Assembly: GCA_022606425.2 (NCBI GenBank)
Contig: JAHDVF020001598.1
Span: 568,873 to 632,872, forward strand
Direction of reading: 5' to 3'
DNA: 64,000 nucleotides
From: Lepidostoma basale
Taxonomy: Eukaryota; Arthropoda; Insecta; Trichoptera; Lepidostomatidae
Shown piece by piece: positions 10,330-20,574 of the stretch; position 1 is the first letter of the stretch; the number at the start of each line of letters is the position of its first letter. The position numbers and the translations under genes were made by a program. Below the pieces are notes generated by a model. It was not told where the DNA came from and made no database searches. It worked only from the letters and a program-made list of their open reading frames with translations.

Positions 10330-10640
10330 AGGTATGCAGGGTTATCAGGTTGGACTTGGATCTTCTGGCTTACACAGGTTCAGCTCTTGTGGCTATTCCT
10401 CTTACGTGTGAAACATTGTTGGAAGGTAATTTGATGGATTGTTGGTTTATGTGGGGGCATGATTTGTGTGGCCCGGATAGTTCCTCTGAAGGAGGTCTTA
10501 TATTGTGGGGTTAGGGTGTGAAGGGAGTCCTTTGTAAAAACGTTCGGCAAGTTTCAGAATGATTTCATCTATCATCGGGATTCCCGATTCTAGGTGCAGT
10601 TATGTGATCCTGGACCATGAAGGGGCACCAAGGGATAAAC
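10330..10640. repeat. unidentified repeat K, long copy
   Basis: CTTCTGGCTTACACAGGTTC, CTTGTGGCTATTCCTCTTAC, ACATTGTTGGAAGGTAATTT and TGGGGGCATGATTT are shared, at roughly 90 percent by eye, with the interior of the small hAT element at 49011-49259. Here the homology is not enclosed by hAT ends and the sequence continues past it. The nature of the parent element is unknown. Confidence 0.6.
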
Positions 10641-10904
10641 GGTATGTATAATAAAATCTGAAAAGAGGAGCAAGAAAAAATAAATAAAGAAAGAAAAAAA
10701 AACGTAGACAGTTTAAGTCACTGAATCACCCCTGATATTTTTATTATTTTTATTTATACGATTTAATATGGGAGTGTCGTGAGAGGACTTTCATTATTGA
10801 TACCCCACTACTTACGACTTGAGTGCCAGTGACAGTAAATATACTTATTGTAGTTTGAAAAAAATTATACATAAAAATACTTAAAGCTACTTTTTACGTA
10901 ATAA

Positions 10905-11003
10905 TGAAATAAAACGATGTTTTTTTTTAACTACTTCCACTTTTGTCTTTATTTAGACAGCGACTGGTTTCGAAGTAGTTAAAAAACCATCGTTTTATTT
11001 AAT
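10905..11003. mobile_element. PAL-2 copy, shortened
   Basis: AAATAAAACGAT, AACTACTTCCACTTTTGTC and GACAGCGACTGGTTTCG, followed by the inverted outer part GAAGTAGTTAAAAAACCATC. Most of the second arm's inner half is deleted. Confidence 0.7.
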
Positions 11004-11087
11004 TATTATTTAAAATAAACTTCCATCAAGAGATTTCAGTAAAATCATTTGATTACTTTTTACGTATCATTTTTACAACAGCAAACC

Positions 11088-11193
11088 AAACTACCATTCC
11101 GTTCCCCGGAAGGATAGGCAGAGAGAATGGATCGCTACACTATTCTATCCTGATATACCTCTCTAGTTCCTCCACATTCATACAACGAGTCAT
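11088..11193 (-). mobile_element. RTE-A LINE 3'-terminal fragment (duplicated)
   Basis: About 105 bases of the RTE-A 3' end (TTCCCCGGAAGGATAGGCAG, ATTCATACAACGAGTCATGC), cut by PAL-2 sequence at 11194. It is the first copy of the segmental duplication. Confidence 0.75.
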
Positions 11194-11195
11194 GC

Positions 11196-11310
11196 AGACC
11201 AGTCTGTCGATGCCAGCGAGCCTGGCGAAACCGGTCGCTGTCTAAATAAAGACAAAAGTGGAAGTAGTTAAAAAAAACATCGTTTTATTTAATTATTATT
11301 TAAAATGAAC
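11196..11310. mobile_element. PAL-2 single arm
   Basis: CTGTCGATGCCAGCGAGCC, GGCGAAACCGGTCGCTG, AAAGTGGAAGTAGTTAAAAA and ACATCGTTTTATTTAATTA: one full arm without its partner. Confidence 0.75.
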
Positions 11311-11509
11311 TTCCATCAAGAGATTTCAGTAAAATCATTTGATTACTTTATACGTATCATTTTTGCAACAGCAAATCAAACTACCATTCCGTTCCCCGGA
11401 AGGATAGGCAGAGAGAATGGATCGCTACACTATTCTATCCTGATATACCTCTCTATGATATATAATACAACGAGTCATGCACGCACGTCGATTTTTCCGA
11501 CTTCTAATA

Positions 11510-12202
11510 TCATCATCATCAGCCGTCTGTCATCCACTGCTGAATGTAGGCCTCTCCCAAAGCCCTCCACCGCCCCCTATCCATTGCCGCTCCCATCCAT
11601 CCATGTCCAGCAATCCTCTTCAGATCGTCGGTCCAGCGGGCAGGGGGACGTCCGACTCTACGGAATCCTGTACGCGTCTCCACTCCAGAACCCGTCTTCC
11701 CCATCGGCTGTCGGTTCCCCGACAGATATGGCCAGCCCACTGCCACTTCAGCCCGCCTATCCGTAGAGCCACCTCAGTCACCTTGGTTTGTTGTCGAATA
11801 AATTCGTTTCTAAATCTGTTCCTCAAGGTTATTCCAAGCATGGCTCTTTCCATGGCGCGCTGAGCAACCTTGAATCTGTAGACTAGACCTTTTGTCAATG
11901 TCCACGTCTCGGCTCCGTACGTCATGACTGGCAAAACGCACTGGTTGAAGACTTTAGTCTTGAGGCATTGTGGTATTTTGGAAGTGAAAACATGACGTAA
12001 TTTCCCAAAGGCCGCCCAACCCACCTGAATTCTTCGGTTGGCTTCTTTCTCGAAATTGTTTCGTCCTAATTGTATGATTTGGCCAAGATATGGGTATTCT
12101 TGTACCACTTCGAGAGCCGACCCATCGACGGTTACTGATCCCGGGATAATATGTTCATTATACATGACTTTCGTCTTGTCCACAACATGACCGACCATTA
12201 AA
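11510..12202 (-). mobile_element. RTE-B LINE, longest copy, nested in RTE-A
   Basis: The minus-strand frame from 12198 starts MVGHVVDKTKVMYNEHIIPG and runs through VQEYPYLGQIIQLGRNNFEK, KIPQCLKTKVFNQCVLPVMT and KVTEVALRIGGLKWQWAGHI. It shifts frame near 11650 and ends in ALGEAYIQQWMTDG and a GAT-repeat tail at 11510-11522. The VYLG-type block after the reverse transcriptase palm is present, so more is preserved than in the 7.8 kb copy. Confidence 0.9.
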
Positions 12203-12604
12203 TTTTGATAGATTTGGTCATGTTTTCCTTGGTCTTCTTCGACTTCTCATCGTTTAGAATTACTTTATTAATCATCCATGCGTTCTATGTGGCAGCCAAT
12301 GCAGTGATCCTTTCAAATGTTTTAAATGCTGTACTTTCGTAACCATCTATTTCTTCATCCATGCGTTTTATGGGTCCGAACCAATGCAGTGATCCTTCCG
12401 CTCTACATTCCTTCCTGATATCGGCATTTCAAATTCTGCCATACATTGTTTTACCACAGATGCGTCTAAGGAATATCATATCTTTCACATTTGTTCTCTC
12501 AATTCTATGCTTCGCTTCCATACATAAAGGTTTATTTATTAAACAACAGGTAATTTTGAACCAAATTATTGTACACAATAATTTTTTTAGTAATTAAATT
12601 GATT

Positions 12605-12768
12605 TTCATGACATGTGATAGGTAGCTTATCTATCGCCATTATATTGTCACGTCAATTCTATACCAGATCAAAGACAGTGTGAGAATCACACTTGGGAAT
12701 CGAACCTGGGACCTTCGATATAGCAGTCAGAGCTCTTACCTCTCGGCCAAGAAGGTTAGTTGGATCTA
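12605..12768 (-). mobile_element. SINE-1 copy nested in RTE-A
   Basis: The minus strand has CTTGGCCGAGAGGTAAGAGC (A box), GGTCCCAGGTTCGATTCCCA (B box) and the body TGACGTGACAATATAATGGC. The 3' AAT tail is lost. The A-box part is closer to a real tRNA than in the 4.1 kb copy. Confidence 0.8.
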
Positions 12769-12799
12769 GAACTCCATTGTGAACGGGAATTTATTGCTT

Positions 12800-13335
12800 T
12801 CATTAATAAAGTATCATTTTGAAGTCTGTATTATAATGATATCGGTGTAATCCGTGAGAAAGAAATAATAATGGCTACCGTCCGAGCAAGTTTCATATAA
12901 GAGCGGCAACTTGAATACAAATGTCATATATCTTTCTGCAATAGACGTTCGTTTTAAATGCTATTAAAACTTTAGTGTGCTGGTCATAATGCTATTTTAT
13001 TGGACCGGTTTCGCTACTCCGGGCATCGTTTGATCCCCAGGTCTGGTTTCGTTTAACGCCGACAGCTGCTGCGCTGTTGATATATTTATAGAGGGCTTAC
13101 CACCTTCCTTCGAGAAACTCACTTTATTAGAGGCTGATCTAGGGATAAATATAACTCCCCAGCTGCCTTTGATGACTTGTTGAAATTAATAATACATTCT
13201 GAGGTTATAAATAATCGAAAACTGTCCAAAATTTGAAGATTCGATAATTTTAGAATTTTGATTTTTGTCGACTAAAAAACGTAACTTATGATTACGTCAC
13301 TATCTGCATTTTGTTAAAATCGCTTCTATTGTGTG
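12800..13335. other. unassigned region
   Basis: No gene or known repeat seen. Mixed composition, with short frames only. Confidence 0.4.
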
Positions 13336-13410
13336 TGTTTTGGTTTATTACACAAGAATATTCGGTTCGTTGTCGTATTTTACACACTAATATTCGGTTA
13401 GTTCGGTTAG

Positions 13411-13911
13411 AATGGTGTTCTTCTACCGACCCTTATGTATGGAAGCGAAGCATGGAACTGGCAAAAGAAGGATGAAAGTAGAATAAATGCAGTTGAAATG
13501 AGATCTCTTAGAAGAATATGTGGATACTCTGTGTATGATAGAGTGCCGAATGAAAATATAAGAAGTGAATGCGGTGCGAATGATGGTGTCGTGAACAAAA
13601 TAATGAAAGGATCATTAAGATGGTTTGGACATATTGAAAGAATGAATGAAGAAAGAATGGTAAAAATTATATGTTAATGATGTAAATGGAACCAGAAATA
13701 GAGGAAGACCGAGGAAAACGTGGCACGATCAAATAAATCAAATATTGAATGTCGGCCATGTGAGGAGTCAGAGAAATCGACGCGCGTGCATGACACGATG
13801 TATGAATGTTGAGGAAGCGAGAGAAATATGTCAGGAAAGAAAGGTGTGGCAGTCCATTCTTTCTGCCTACCCCTTCGGGGAGACGGCGTGATGGTTAGTT
13901 AGTTAGTTGGT
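13411..13911 (+). mobile_element. RTE-A LINE 3' end inside the minisatellite
   Basis: 5'-truncated copy with the YGSEAWNWQKKDESRINAVE, RRICGYSVYD and WFGHIERMNEERMV blocks, one frameshift near 13670, then GRPRKTWHDQINQ and MNVEEAREICQERKVW. It ends CGTGATGGTTAGTTAGTTAG. The tail resembles the host repeat (GGTTAGTT), which may have helped priming. Confidence 0.9.
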
Positions 13912-13969
13912 ATATTCGGTTAGTTATCATTTTTACACATGAATATGCGGTTAGTTAACTAAAAAAAAA

Positions 13970-14038
13970 CTAACTAACCATCACGCCGTCTCCCTGAAGG
14001 GGTAGGCAGAAAGAATGGACTGACACACTTTAACCGAT
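13970..14038 (-). mobile_element. RTE-A LINE 3'-terminal scrap
   Basis: ACTAACTAACCATCACGCC, TCTCCCTGAAGGGGTAGGC and AGAAAGAATGGACTG, a second insertion into the same minisatellite in the opposite direction. Confidence 0.75.
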
Positions 14039-14461
14039 GCGGCACTCCATCCTTCTCTTTTCGCCCCCGTGGAAGACAGTTAAGGTTTTTAAAATGAATA
14101 TTCGGTTAGTTATCGTTTTTACCCATGAATATTCGGTTGGTTATCGTTTATTACACAATGATATTTGGTTAGTTATCGTTTTTACCCATGAATATTCGGT
14201 TGGTTATCGTTTATTACACAATGATATTTGGTAAGTTATCGTTTTTACCCATGAATATTCGGTTGGTTATCGTTTTTACACACGAATATTCGTTTGGTTA
14301 ACGTTTTTTTTTATAAATGAATATTCTGTTAGTTTTAGTAGTAGAAGTAAGAGTTTTTGCACCTGAAAGTTTTTACACAAGATTAATTGGTTAGTTATCG
14401 TTTTTACACATGAATATTCGGTTAGTTATCCGAAAATACTATTAGGATGTATATTGTTAAT

Positions 14462-14632
14462 TAAACGATGATATAAAACTCCATATTAGATAAAACATTA
14501 ATACTAATGAAGATGTCTATTTTCTAGAAGTTTTATTACAGGAATAATGTTTCACTTTACATTGCATTGCCAAATATTTGATTATTCCTTGACAAGGTGA
14601 TTGTCAAAATGTCATTCATATAATTTGGTTTC
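14462..14632. mobile_element. PAL-1 copy, degraded
   Basis: AACGATGATATAAAACTCCA (outer end), then TCTATTTTCTAGAAGTTTTA and a weak inverted centre around TATTTGATTATTCC. Heavily mutated. Confidence 0.5.
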
Positions 14633-15094
14633 ATACTTGATTCAAATTTTTTTTTCACAATTCATTCATTGCTACATAACTGTTTTTCACTACAGTAAAA
14701 AATATTTTTTTCTTTTTAGAAAATATTGCAATTTATTTTCAAGCATAGTAACACATATAATTAATAATAGCCCTTGAGTCTACATAATTAAATTATAATA
14801 TTTAGCCGAGTGCTTCGATGTAAATATTAAATTATTACTCGTCTTTGCGGGTGAATTATCAATAAAGGTCGAAGTAATCAATAAACCATTGAATCTATAA
14901 ACCAATTACCGAGTACCCTTGGTCGAGATACAACAAGAGTCATATTATTGTTAAGCTATAAATATGTAAAAAAAAAAAAAAGTCGCCATAGTCATATCCA
15001 CGAGAAAAAAATATGTATAAGACTTGAAGTGCTTTCGTGCGGCAATTGAATTTTATTTATCATTTCTAAAATAATTATGTTAAACTCTATAATA

Positions 15095-15561
15095 CAGAAA
15101 CATCCGAACAGTGGTGACCTATGGGTGTGAGGCATGGACAATGACAGCGAAATCCGCAGAGCGATTGGATACTTTTGAGAGAAGGGTGCTACGCAGAATT
15201 CTTGGACCTGTGATTGACGGTAAAGGCTGGAGAGTGCGGCATAATGACGAGCTGTACCAATTTACAAAGCTCCCAGTCTCTCCGTACAGGTCAGACTGAA
15301 TAGACTGAGATGGGCCGGTCACGTGCAGAGGATGGCGTCATTGCAAACCCCAAAAAGATTGCTTGAGTGGCACCCAGGTGGTAGAACATCAATTGGACGA
15401 CCAAGGCTGCGATGGGAGGATGAAGTTGGGAGAGATGAGGCGAAATTGTTACGAGTGTCAGATTGGAGGGTCGAAGCGGAGGACAGGAGGAGTTGGAGGC
15501 GAAGAATACTGGAGGCTAAGGCTCGATATGGGCTGTAGGGCCATCGAAGAAGAAGAAGAAG
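15095..15561 (+). mobile_element. RTE-F LINE 3' end with 13-bp target duplication
   Basis: Coding remnant: VTYGCEAWTMTAKSAERLD, FERRVLRRILGPV, LRWAGHVQRMAS and IGRPRLRWEDEVGRDEAKLL, ending RRRILEAKARYGL, with stops near 15110 and 15297. The tail is GAAGAAGAAGAAG. AAACTCTATAATA flanks it at 15082-15094 and 15562-15574. The element is only about 470 bases, severely 5'-truncated. Confidence 0.9.
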
Positions 15562-15614
15562 AAACTCTATAATAAATAATTAATACGAATACGAACGTAA
15601 TATAAAGAATTTTT

Positions 15615-15740
15615 AATGAAAACGTCTGTGTTTTTAATGTTTTACATGGAATTGATACAGAATTATTAATGTTTGACATTTGATAAGGTAAGGCGAAACA
15701 TCGTCCATGAAATTCAATATCTAAAACAATTTTAATTCGT
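15615..15740. mobile_element. PAL-1-like remnant
   Basis: AATGAAAACGTCTGTGTTTT, then GACATTTGATAAGG and AAGGCGAAACATCGTCCATG. Arms are diverged and incomplete. Confidence 0.45.
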
Positions 15741-16034
15741 ATTAATAAGTTAGTATACAGACCGCCTTTGTGGCAATAGATGTAACTGCCACACTAAAGG
15801 CGCGAATTCGAACTAGCAAAAATGGTAACATAACTCTAGGAAACATATCGTGTATTTGCATTTGACACATTATTTTATATACAGTTTATTTTAGTACCAA
15901 AAAAAATGTTTATATAATTGTTCAAGAAACAATAAATGCGTCATGTTTGTTCAAACACTTTATGTACGAGTATACAGTAAGGACAAGGAATTCCGTAGGA
16001 ATGACTTCGGTTCCCGTGATACATTTTGTATAGA

Positions 16035-16260
16035 TTAATCACTGTTTTCTCCCACAGCGATGTTGACGTGCCCCGAGGATATTAGACACGATAAGTTAGA
16101 TTCGTGTTTTGGTGTTCCAATATTTCCCTTCGGTACTTCTTGTGTGGGTACTAACAAGCCGCGCCACGCTGTCTGCCCTGGACGGCGGGAGAGAAAAGGG
16201 CGGATCGTTATAACCCATCCGTGATTATACACTATAACGCGGAGGTGATGGAATATATTT
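16035..16260. other. unassigned unique-looking segment
   Basis: A moderately GC-rich stretch with short frames (for example minus strand 16035-16232) and no recognised domain. Confidence 0.35.
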
Positions 16261-16304
16261 ATGTTGTTAAAGAGAGGTTATCTCAAATTTCGTCCCAGCA
16301 AAGA

Positions 16305-17690
16305 AAACGAACTAATCATTTACATTCAAGTCAACAGCACAGCATAAAAAAATGTTATTTTTTGTTCTTGAACTAATTTGTAAATCTCCGTAATATTGTT
16401 GAAAAAGTATGTTTTCTAGTAATAATTCCATTGCAATGGGAAATATGTCGCTCCCTTTAAACACCATCGCATGAAACATCGTTATTTTTATATTATTTTC
16501 TTCTTGAACTAATTTGTAAATCTCTGTAATATTGATGAATAAGTGTGTTTTCTGGCAATAATGCCATAACAATGCGAAACATGTCGCTCCCTTTAAACAC
16601 CATCGCATGAAACATCGTTATTTTTATATTATTTTCTTCTTGAACTAATTTGTAAATCTCTGTAATATTGATGAATAAGTGTGTTTTCTGGCAATAATGC
16701 CATAACAATGCGAAACATGTCGCTCCCTTTAAACACCATCGCATGAAACATCGTTATTTTTATATTATTTTCTTCTTGAACTAATTTGTAAATCTCTGTA
16801 ATATTGATGAATAAGTGTGTTTTCTGGCAATAATGCCATAACAATGCGAAACATGTCGCTCCCTTTAAACACCATCGCATGAAACATCGTTATTTTTATA
16901 TTATTTTCTTCTTGAACTAATTTGTAAATCTCTGTAATATTGATGAATAAGTGTGTTTTCTGGCAATAATGCCATAACAATGCGAAACATGTCGTTCCCT
17001 TTAAACACCATCGCATAAAACATCGTTATTTTTTTATTATTTTATTATTGAACTAATGTGTAAATCTCTGTAATATTGATGAATAAGTATGTTTTCTGGC
17101 AATAATGCCATAACAATGCGAAACATGTCGCTCCCTTTAAACACCATCGCATGAAACATCGTTATTTTTTTATTATCTTGTTCTTGAACTATTTTGTAAA
17201 TCTCAGTAATATTGACGAAAAAGTATGTTTTCTAGTAATAATGAAATAGCAATGCTAAACATATCACTCCCGGTAAGACACCACTGCATAAAAATCGTTA
17301 GTTTAAGATTATCTTGTTTTTTAATGTAAATCTTTGTAATATTGATGAAAAAGTATGTTTTCTAGTAAAATCGCCACAGTAATGCAAAACATATCAATCC
17401 CATACGATACCATCTCATTGAAGTCGTTGTTTTAGTTTATTTAGTTCTTGAATATTGATGTAAATTCTGTAATATTGATGAAAGGGTATGTTTTCTAGTG
17501 ATATTGTCATAGCAATGCGAAACATGTCATTTCCGTAAAACACTGCAGCCCAAAAATCGTTATTTTGTATTTATTTTCTTGTTCAGCAATGATGTAAATC
17601 TCTGTAATATTGATGTAAAGTATGTTTTCCGGTAATAATGCCATAGCAAGACGAAAGTGTCACGTTTTCATAAATATTATATAATTTTTT
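16305..17690. repeat. 136-bp tandem array, about 10 units
   Basis: The unit contains TTGAACTAATTTGTAAATC, GTGTTTTCTGGCAATAATGC, AACAATGCGAAACATGTC and CCTTTAAACACCATCGCATG. Unit starts fall near 16341, 16479, 16615, 16751, 16887, 17023, 17158, 17294, 17423 and 17560. The four central units are almost identical; outer units diverge progressively, as expected if unequal exchange keeps homogenising the middle. The overlapping 83-codon minus frames are by-products of the 136-bp period and are not genes. Confidence 0.95.
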
Positions 17691-17692
17691 TA

Positions 17693-17930
17693 ACGTATTA
17701 GTTAGAAGTTTTGTGGTATCGAATTTACACGAGATTATATACAAATCGGGAGCTTTGTAGTTATTAGTGTCTTTATGATAATTTTATGCATACTTTATGG
17801 TATATGTCATTTTTAAACCATTAGTTAGATGTTTTGTGTTATCAAATCTACACGAGTCTATAAACAATTTGGAACGCATGCGTATGAGAGCTTCGTTATT
17901 ATAAGTGACTTTATGACATTAATTGCATAC
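17693..17930. repeat. diverged direct repeat, about 120 bp
   Basis: ATTAGTTAGAAGTTTTGTGG at 17697 and CATTAGTTAGATGTTTTGTG near 17819, each followed by ATCTACACGAGTCTAT-like and TCGTTATTATAAGTGACTTT-like words. Two imperfect units adjoin the end of the 136-bp array. Confidence 0.55.
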
Positions 17931-18149
17931 AATCCTCAGCTATGAAAAGGATGGATTCTTACTAATCTATAACTTCTGTCATACTAGGCTAAGGTATTCT
18001 AATGCCACATTAGATAAGTTTCATATAACTTCGCCATCTTTATAAATACTAAACTAACTAACCGACCAGTTAACTTCCAACAATTAAACTGCTAAATTAG
18101 TCGTAATAGAAAGTGAGAACAATGCATCAATAAAGAGATGAAAAAAATG

Positions 18150-18335
18150 CATTTATTAAACATATTTAATAAAATATATTTTTCCTTCATTAGTTTCTGT
18201 AATATTTTCCTTGCTGGTGTTTATCTCAAGGATATTACTAATTATAATAAAATTTTATTTCTATATTTTATATTTAAATTAAAATCTACTGAACTGACTC
18301 AGTCAAGCTCTGTCTATATATGTTCTGTCATTTGT
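18150..18335. repeat. repeat L, copy 1
   Basis: TTTTTCCTTCATTAGTTTC, TGGTGTTTATCTCAAGGATA and GAACTGACTCAGTCAAG recur in the same order at 32925-33070. The overlapping 73-codon frame at 18138-18359 looks like translation of this AT-rich repeat. Probably an old MITE. Confidence 0.5.
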
Positions 18336-18369
18336 ATTACAGCTGAGGATAACCATTGAAAACCTCTTG

Positions 18370-18826
18370 AAGGAACTCTCATTGGAGTTGGCAGAAGAAA
18401 GACAAAAGTAGTGAAAGACAAAAGTAGTGAATGCCGTAGAAATGAGATCAATAAGAAGAATGTGCGAAATAACAATGTACAATAGAATATCTAAAGATGA
18501 AGTAAGAAAATAATGTAAGGCGGACGAATGCCCACTAAATAAAATTAAGAAAGGGTCACTAAGATGGTTTTGACATATGAAACGAATGGATGAGGGAAGA
18601 ATGGTTAAACAGATATATCCAAGTAGTGTGAATGGAAAAACAAGTCGAGAAAGGCCAAGGAATTACCAAATTAAATAAATATTGAAAGGCGGCCATGTTT
18701 GAAGTAGGAACAATCGGCGAGCTAGAAGAAGAGGCGTGAGAGTTATGTCAGGATAGAATGGTGTGGCGGTCCATCCTCTCTGCCCACCCCTTCGAGGAAA
18801 AGGCGTGATGGTTTTTTAGTTATTTT
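18370..18826 (+). mobile_element. RTE-A LINE 3' end, degraded
   Basis: TTGGAGTTGGCAGAAGAAAG (WSWQKK), AGAAATGAGATCAATAAGAA (EMRSIRR) and GGTCACTAAGATGGTTTTGA (GSLRWF) are readable through many stops; it ends with CCCCTTCGAGGAAAAGGCGT. A 24-base stretch (AGACAAAAGTAGTGAA) is duplicated near 18400. Confidence 0.8.
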
Positions 18827-18829
18827 ATA

Positions 18830-19145
18830 TGATATTAATTTTGTACCTTTTTACCTGTTGGCAAATAGCTTTTAAAATGCTCGTAGATTTCAAGATGAAT
18901 TTGAAAGATGAACAGAGCAGGTTAGGGCGGTAAAAAATTAAGCTTTGTTCTTCTGTAATAATGGGATGCTGTTTGGGCACTCTTTTGTTAGGAACACGTG
19001 GAGGGAGATATTAAATTAGGTACGTGCATTGTGTTACCTCGTGGATATTTCGCTATCCGAGTTGTGGGTGCCTTGGCTGACACGTGTGAAGGTATTATGA
19101 TCGATCACATCAAAATATTAATTTTGCGCCACTTATCAAACTGAT
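18830..19145. other. unassigned region
   Basis: No feature recognised. Confidence 0.4.
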
Positions 19146-19147
19146 AG

Positions 19148-19335
19148 TTAATTAATACGAGTGAAAACGTCTGTTTTCTAGAAGTTGTATTATACATTTT
19201 ATGGGAATGACATGTTTCGACTTTCTAATGTATTATCAAGTTTTGACAATACCTTAGAAAGGCGAATCATGTCATTACCATAAATATATTTTTTTATAAA
19301 TTGTAATAAAACTTCTAGAAAGCAGTTTTATTATT
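19148..19335. mobile_element. PAL-1 copy, imperfect palindrome
   Basis: Arm 1: GAAAACGTCTGTTTTCTAGA, ATTTTATGGGAATGACATG, TTTCGACTTTC. Arm 2, inverted: CCTTAGAAAGGCGAATCATG, TCATTACCATAAATATA, AAAACTTCTAGAAAGCAG. The centre is TATTATCAAGTTTTGACAAT. Base changes differ between arms, so they have drifted independently. Confidence 0.85.
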
Positions 19336-19342
19336 GTCGCTT

Positions 19343-19458
19343 TGGTCTGGTGTAGAATTCACATGACAATAAAATGGCGATAGATTAGTGTCACATGTCA
19401 TGAGAATCAATATGATAACTATATGCTTTATATCGATTTGGCTAGCGCTGTTATGATG
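19343..19458 (+). mobile_element. SINE-1 3' part, first piece
   Basis: GGTGTAGAATTCACATGACA, AATGGCGATAGATTAG and ATCGATTTGGCTAGCGCTG. It resumes at 19877 (AATGAGCGATTCAACAAAAT and an AAT tail) after a LINE-M insertion; TGTAA is seen on both sides as the likely target duplication. Confidence 0.75.
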
Positions 19459-19876
19459 TAAACATCTCATAACCCATTTCTTTATATTACTCAGGGGTTT
19501 CGAGAACTCGGCCGTGCTGGAGGGTGTTGGTCTTTTTGGCCCTGATTGATATCTTCGACAGCGACAGCACAGATTGTTTTACCTACCGGCCGCCAGAACC
19601 AACCTGCCTCTGGTGTCACCGGTGGGAAAAGCAATTAATCTGCTGAACGCAGTCTCTTCGGAGATCGACGTCTTTCATATTAGTCAAAGTACGTTTAGAA
19701 GGCAAATACTTTTAATTATGGAGAGTATCCTGTCTCCCTAATGTCGAACTACCTCTCATGCGTTTCTGGTATTATACCATACACAACATATTATTTTACT
19801 TGTCTCAATAGATGCCTTAAAAAATAATTTTGTAATGTCTATTGATGAAATAAACTGATTTGATTTGATTTGTAAT
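19459..19876 (+). mobile_element. LINE-M (Jockey/CR1 group) 3' end, nested in SINE-1
   Basis: The degraded frame gives ENSAVLEGVGLF-like, QQHRLFYLPA-like, RTNLPLVSPV and LLNAVSSEIDVFHIS blocks, the C-terminal signature of Jockey/CR1-group LINEs (RT...P..R...N....D.F). It ends with TGATTTGATTTG repeats. A better-preserved copy is at 27.8 kb. Confidence 0.8.
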
Positions 19877-19918
19877 GAGCGATTCAACAAAATAATAATA
19901 ATAATAATAATGATAAAG
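19877..19918 (+). mobile_element. SINE-1 3' terminus with AAT tail
   Basis: GAGCGATTCAACAAAATAAT followed by AATAATAATAATAATG continues the SINE-1 interrupted at 19458. Confidence 0.7.
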
Positions 19919-20045
19919 AACCGATTTCAGGACTTACACACTCTGGAGCATCTGCAGCAGGGGAAGACGTTGACAGTGGAGCCGCCACCGTCTCCCGATG
20001 ATCTCTCATTTCCACTCCCCAACCTCTCTTGGAAATGAGGATTTG

Positions 20046-20110
20046 CTATATATAACTAACTAACCATCACGCCATTTACCCGGAGTTGTAGGCAGAGAAG
20101 ATGGACTTTA
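20046..20110 (-). mobile_element. RTE-A LINE 3'-terminal scrap
   Basis: ACTAACTAACCATCACGCCA then TTTACCCGGAGTTGTAGGCA. It is followed at 20106-20145 by a SINE-1 end (GTCGATTTGGCTTGCGCTG, AAAGAGCGATT). Confidence 0.65.
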
Positions 20111-20574
20111 CGTCGATTTGGCTTGCGCTGTAATGATGTATGTTAAAGAGCGATTAAAATATAAAATTGACCGCCTATCAGAAGTCGCTAAGCAAACCTC
20201 GTGGCATACAAAAGGTTAAGAGAAATATATATATATAACAGTCGGCGACTTCTAAAAGATGGAGTTCTCTTCCTGATTACCACACTAGACTGTTATCTGA
20301 TTATTATTTGGTAATGATATGTAATTTATTTCGGAAACCATTGTTCTATTTCTAATCTTGACGCCTCGTCTATGCTACATCATATCCCCCGCAAGTAAAT
20401 TAGTGGATCGATACGAGAGTTATTGTTTTAATATTTACTTCTTCTTCTTCCTCGTATCAATGGTAGTAGTGTCTATATATCATTGGCCCAGAAGTCCACC
20501 AGCCATTTTAGATAATGGTGTTCGAAAACCTCACTCAGAACACGGCAATCTATTGTTAAAAAGTTGTATACAAT

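Larger units (their letters stand above)
10983..11454. repeat. 290-bp-offset direct duplication
   Basis: The block 10983-11162 recurs at 11273-11454 with a few substitutions: PAL-2 outer end, a unique stretch (CTTCCATCAAGAGATTTCAG) and the first bases of an RTE-A 3' end. The duplication includes the junction of two different elements, so it happened after both had inserted. Confidence 0.8.
11386..12799 (-). mobile_element. RTE-A LINE copy split by two later insertions
   Basis: Three segments form one minus-strand copy: 11386-11509 (3' end, interrupted by a short AT insert near 11455), 12203-12531 (RRMC to GRPRKTW region, degraded) and 12773-12799 (GAACTCCATTGTGAAC, 5' end). An RTE-B LINE fills the first gap and a SINE-1 copy with flanking sequence fills the second. 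Confidence 0.75.
13340..14440. repeat. 31-bp minisatellite, interrupted by RTE-A copies
   Basis: The unit is roughly ATATTCGGTTAGTTATCGTT plus TTTACACATGA (31 bases). Units lie at 13345-13410, 13912-13965 and 14090-14430, in more than a dozen copies with alternating variants (TTTACCCATGA, TTATTACACAATGA). Two RTE-A pieces split the array. A frame at 14037-14234 is only the translation of this repeat. Confidence 0.9.

Noticed and set aside
14037..14234. 65-codon plus frame with repeated VGYRLLHND
   Set aside because: Translation of the 31-bp minisatellite.
16312..17016. Four overlapping 83-98-codon minus-strand frames
   Set aside because: They are the same frame repeated every 136 bases by the tandem array, and the unit length changes at the edges; no coding signal.
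18138..18359. 73-codon plus frame with a hydrophobic start
   Set aside because: It lies in repeat L; its relative at 32.9 kb differs by frameshifts, so it is not maintained as protein.
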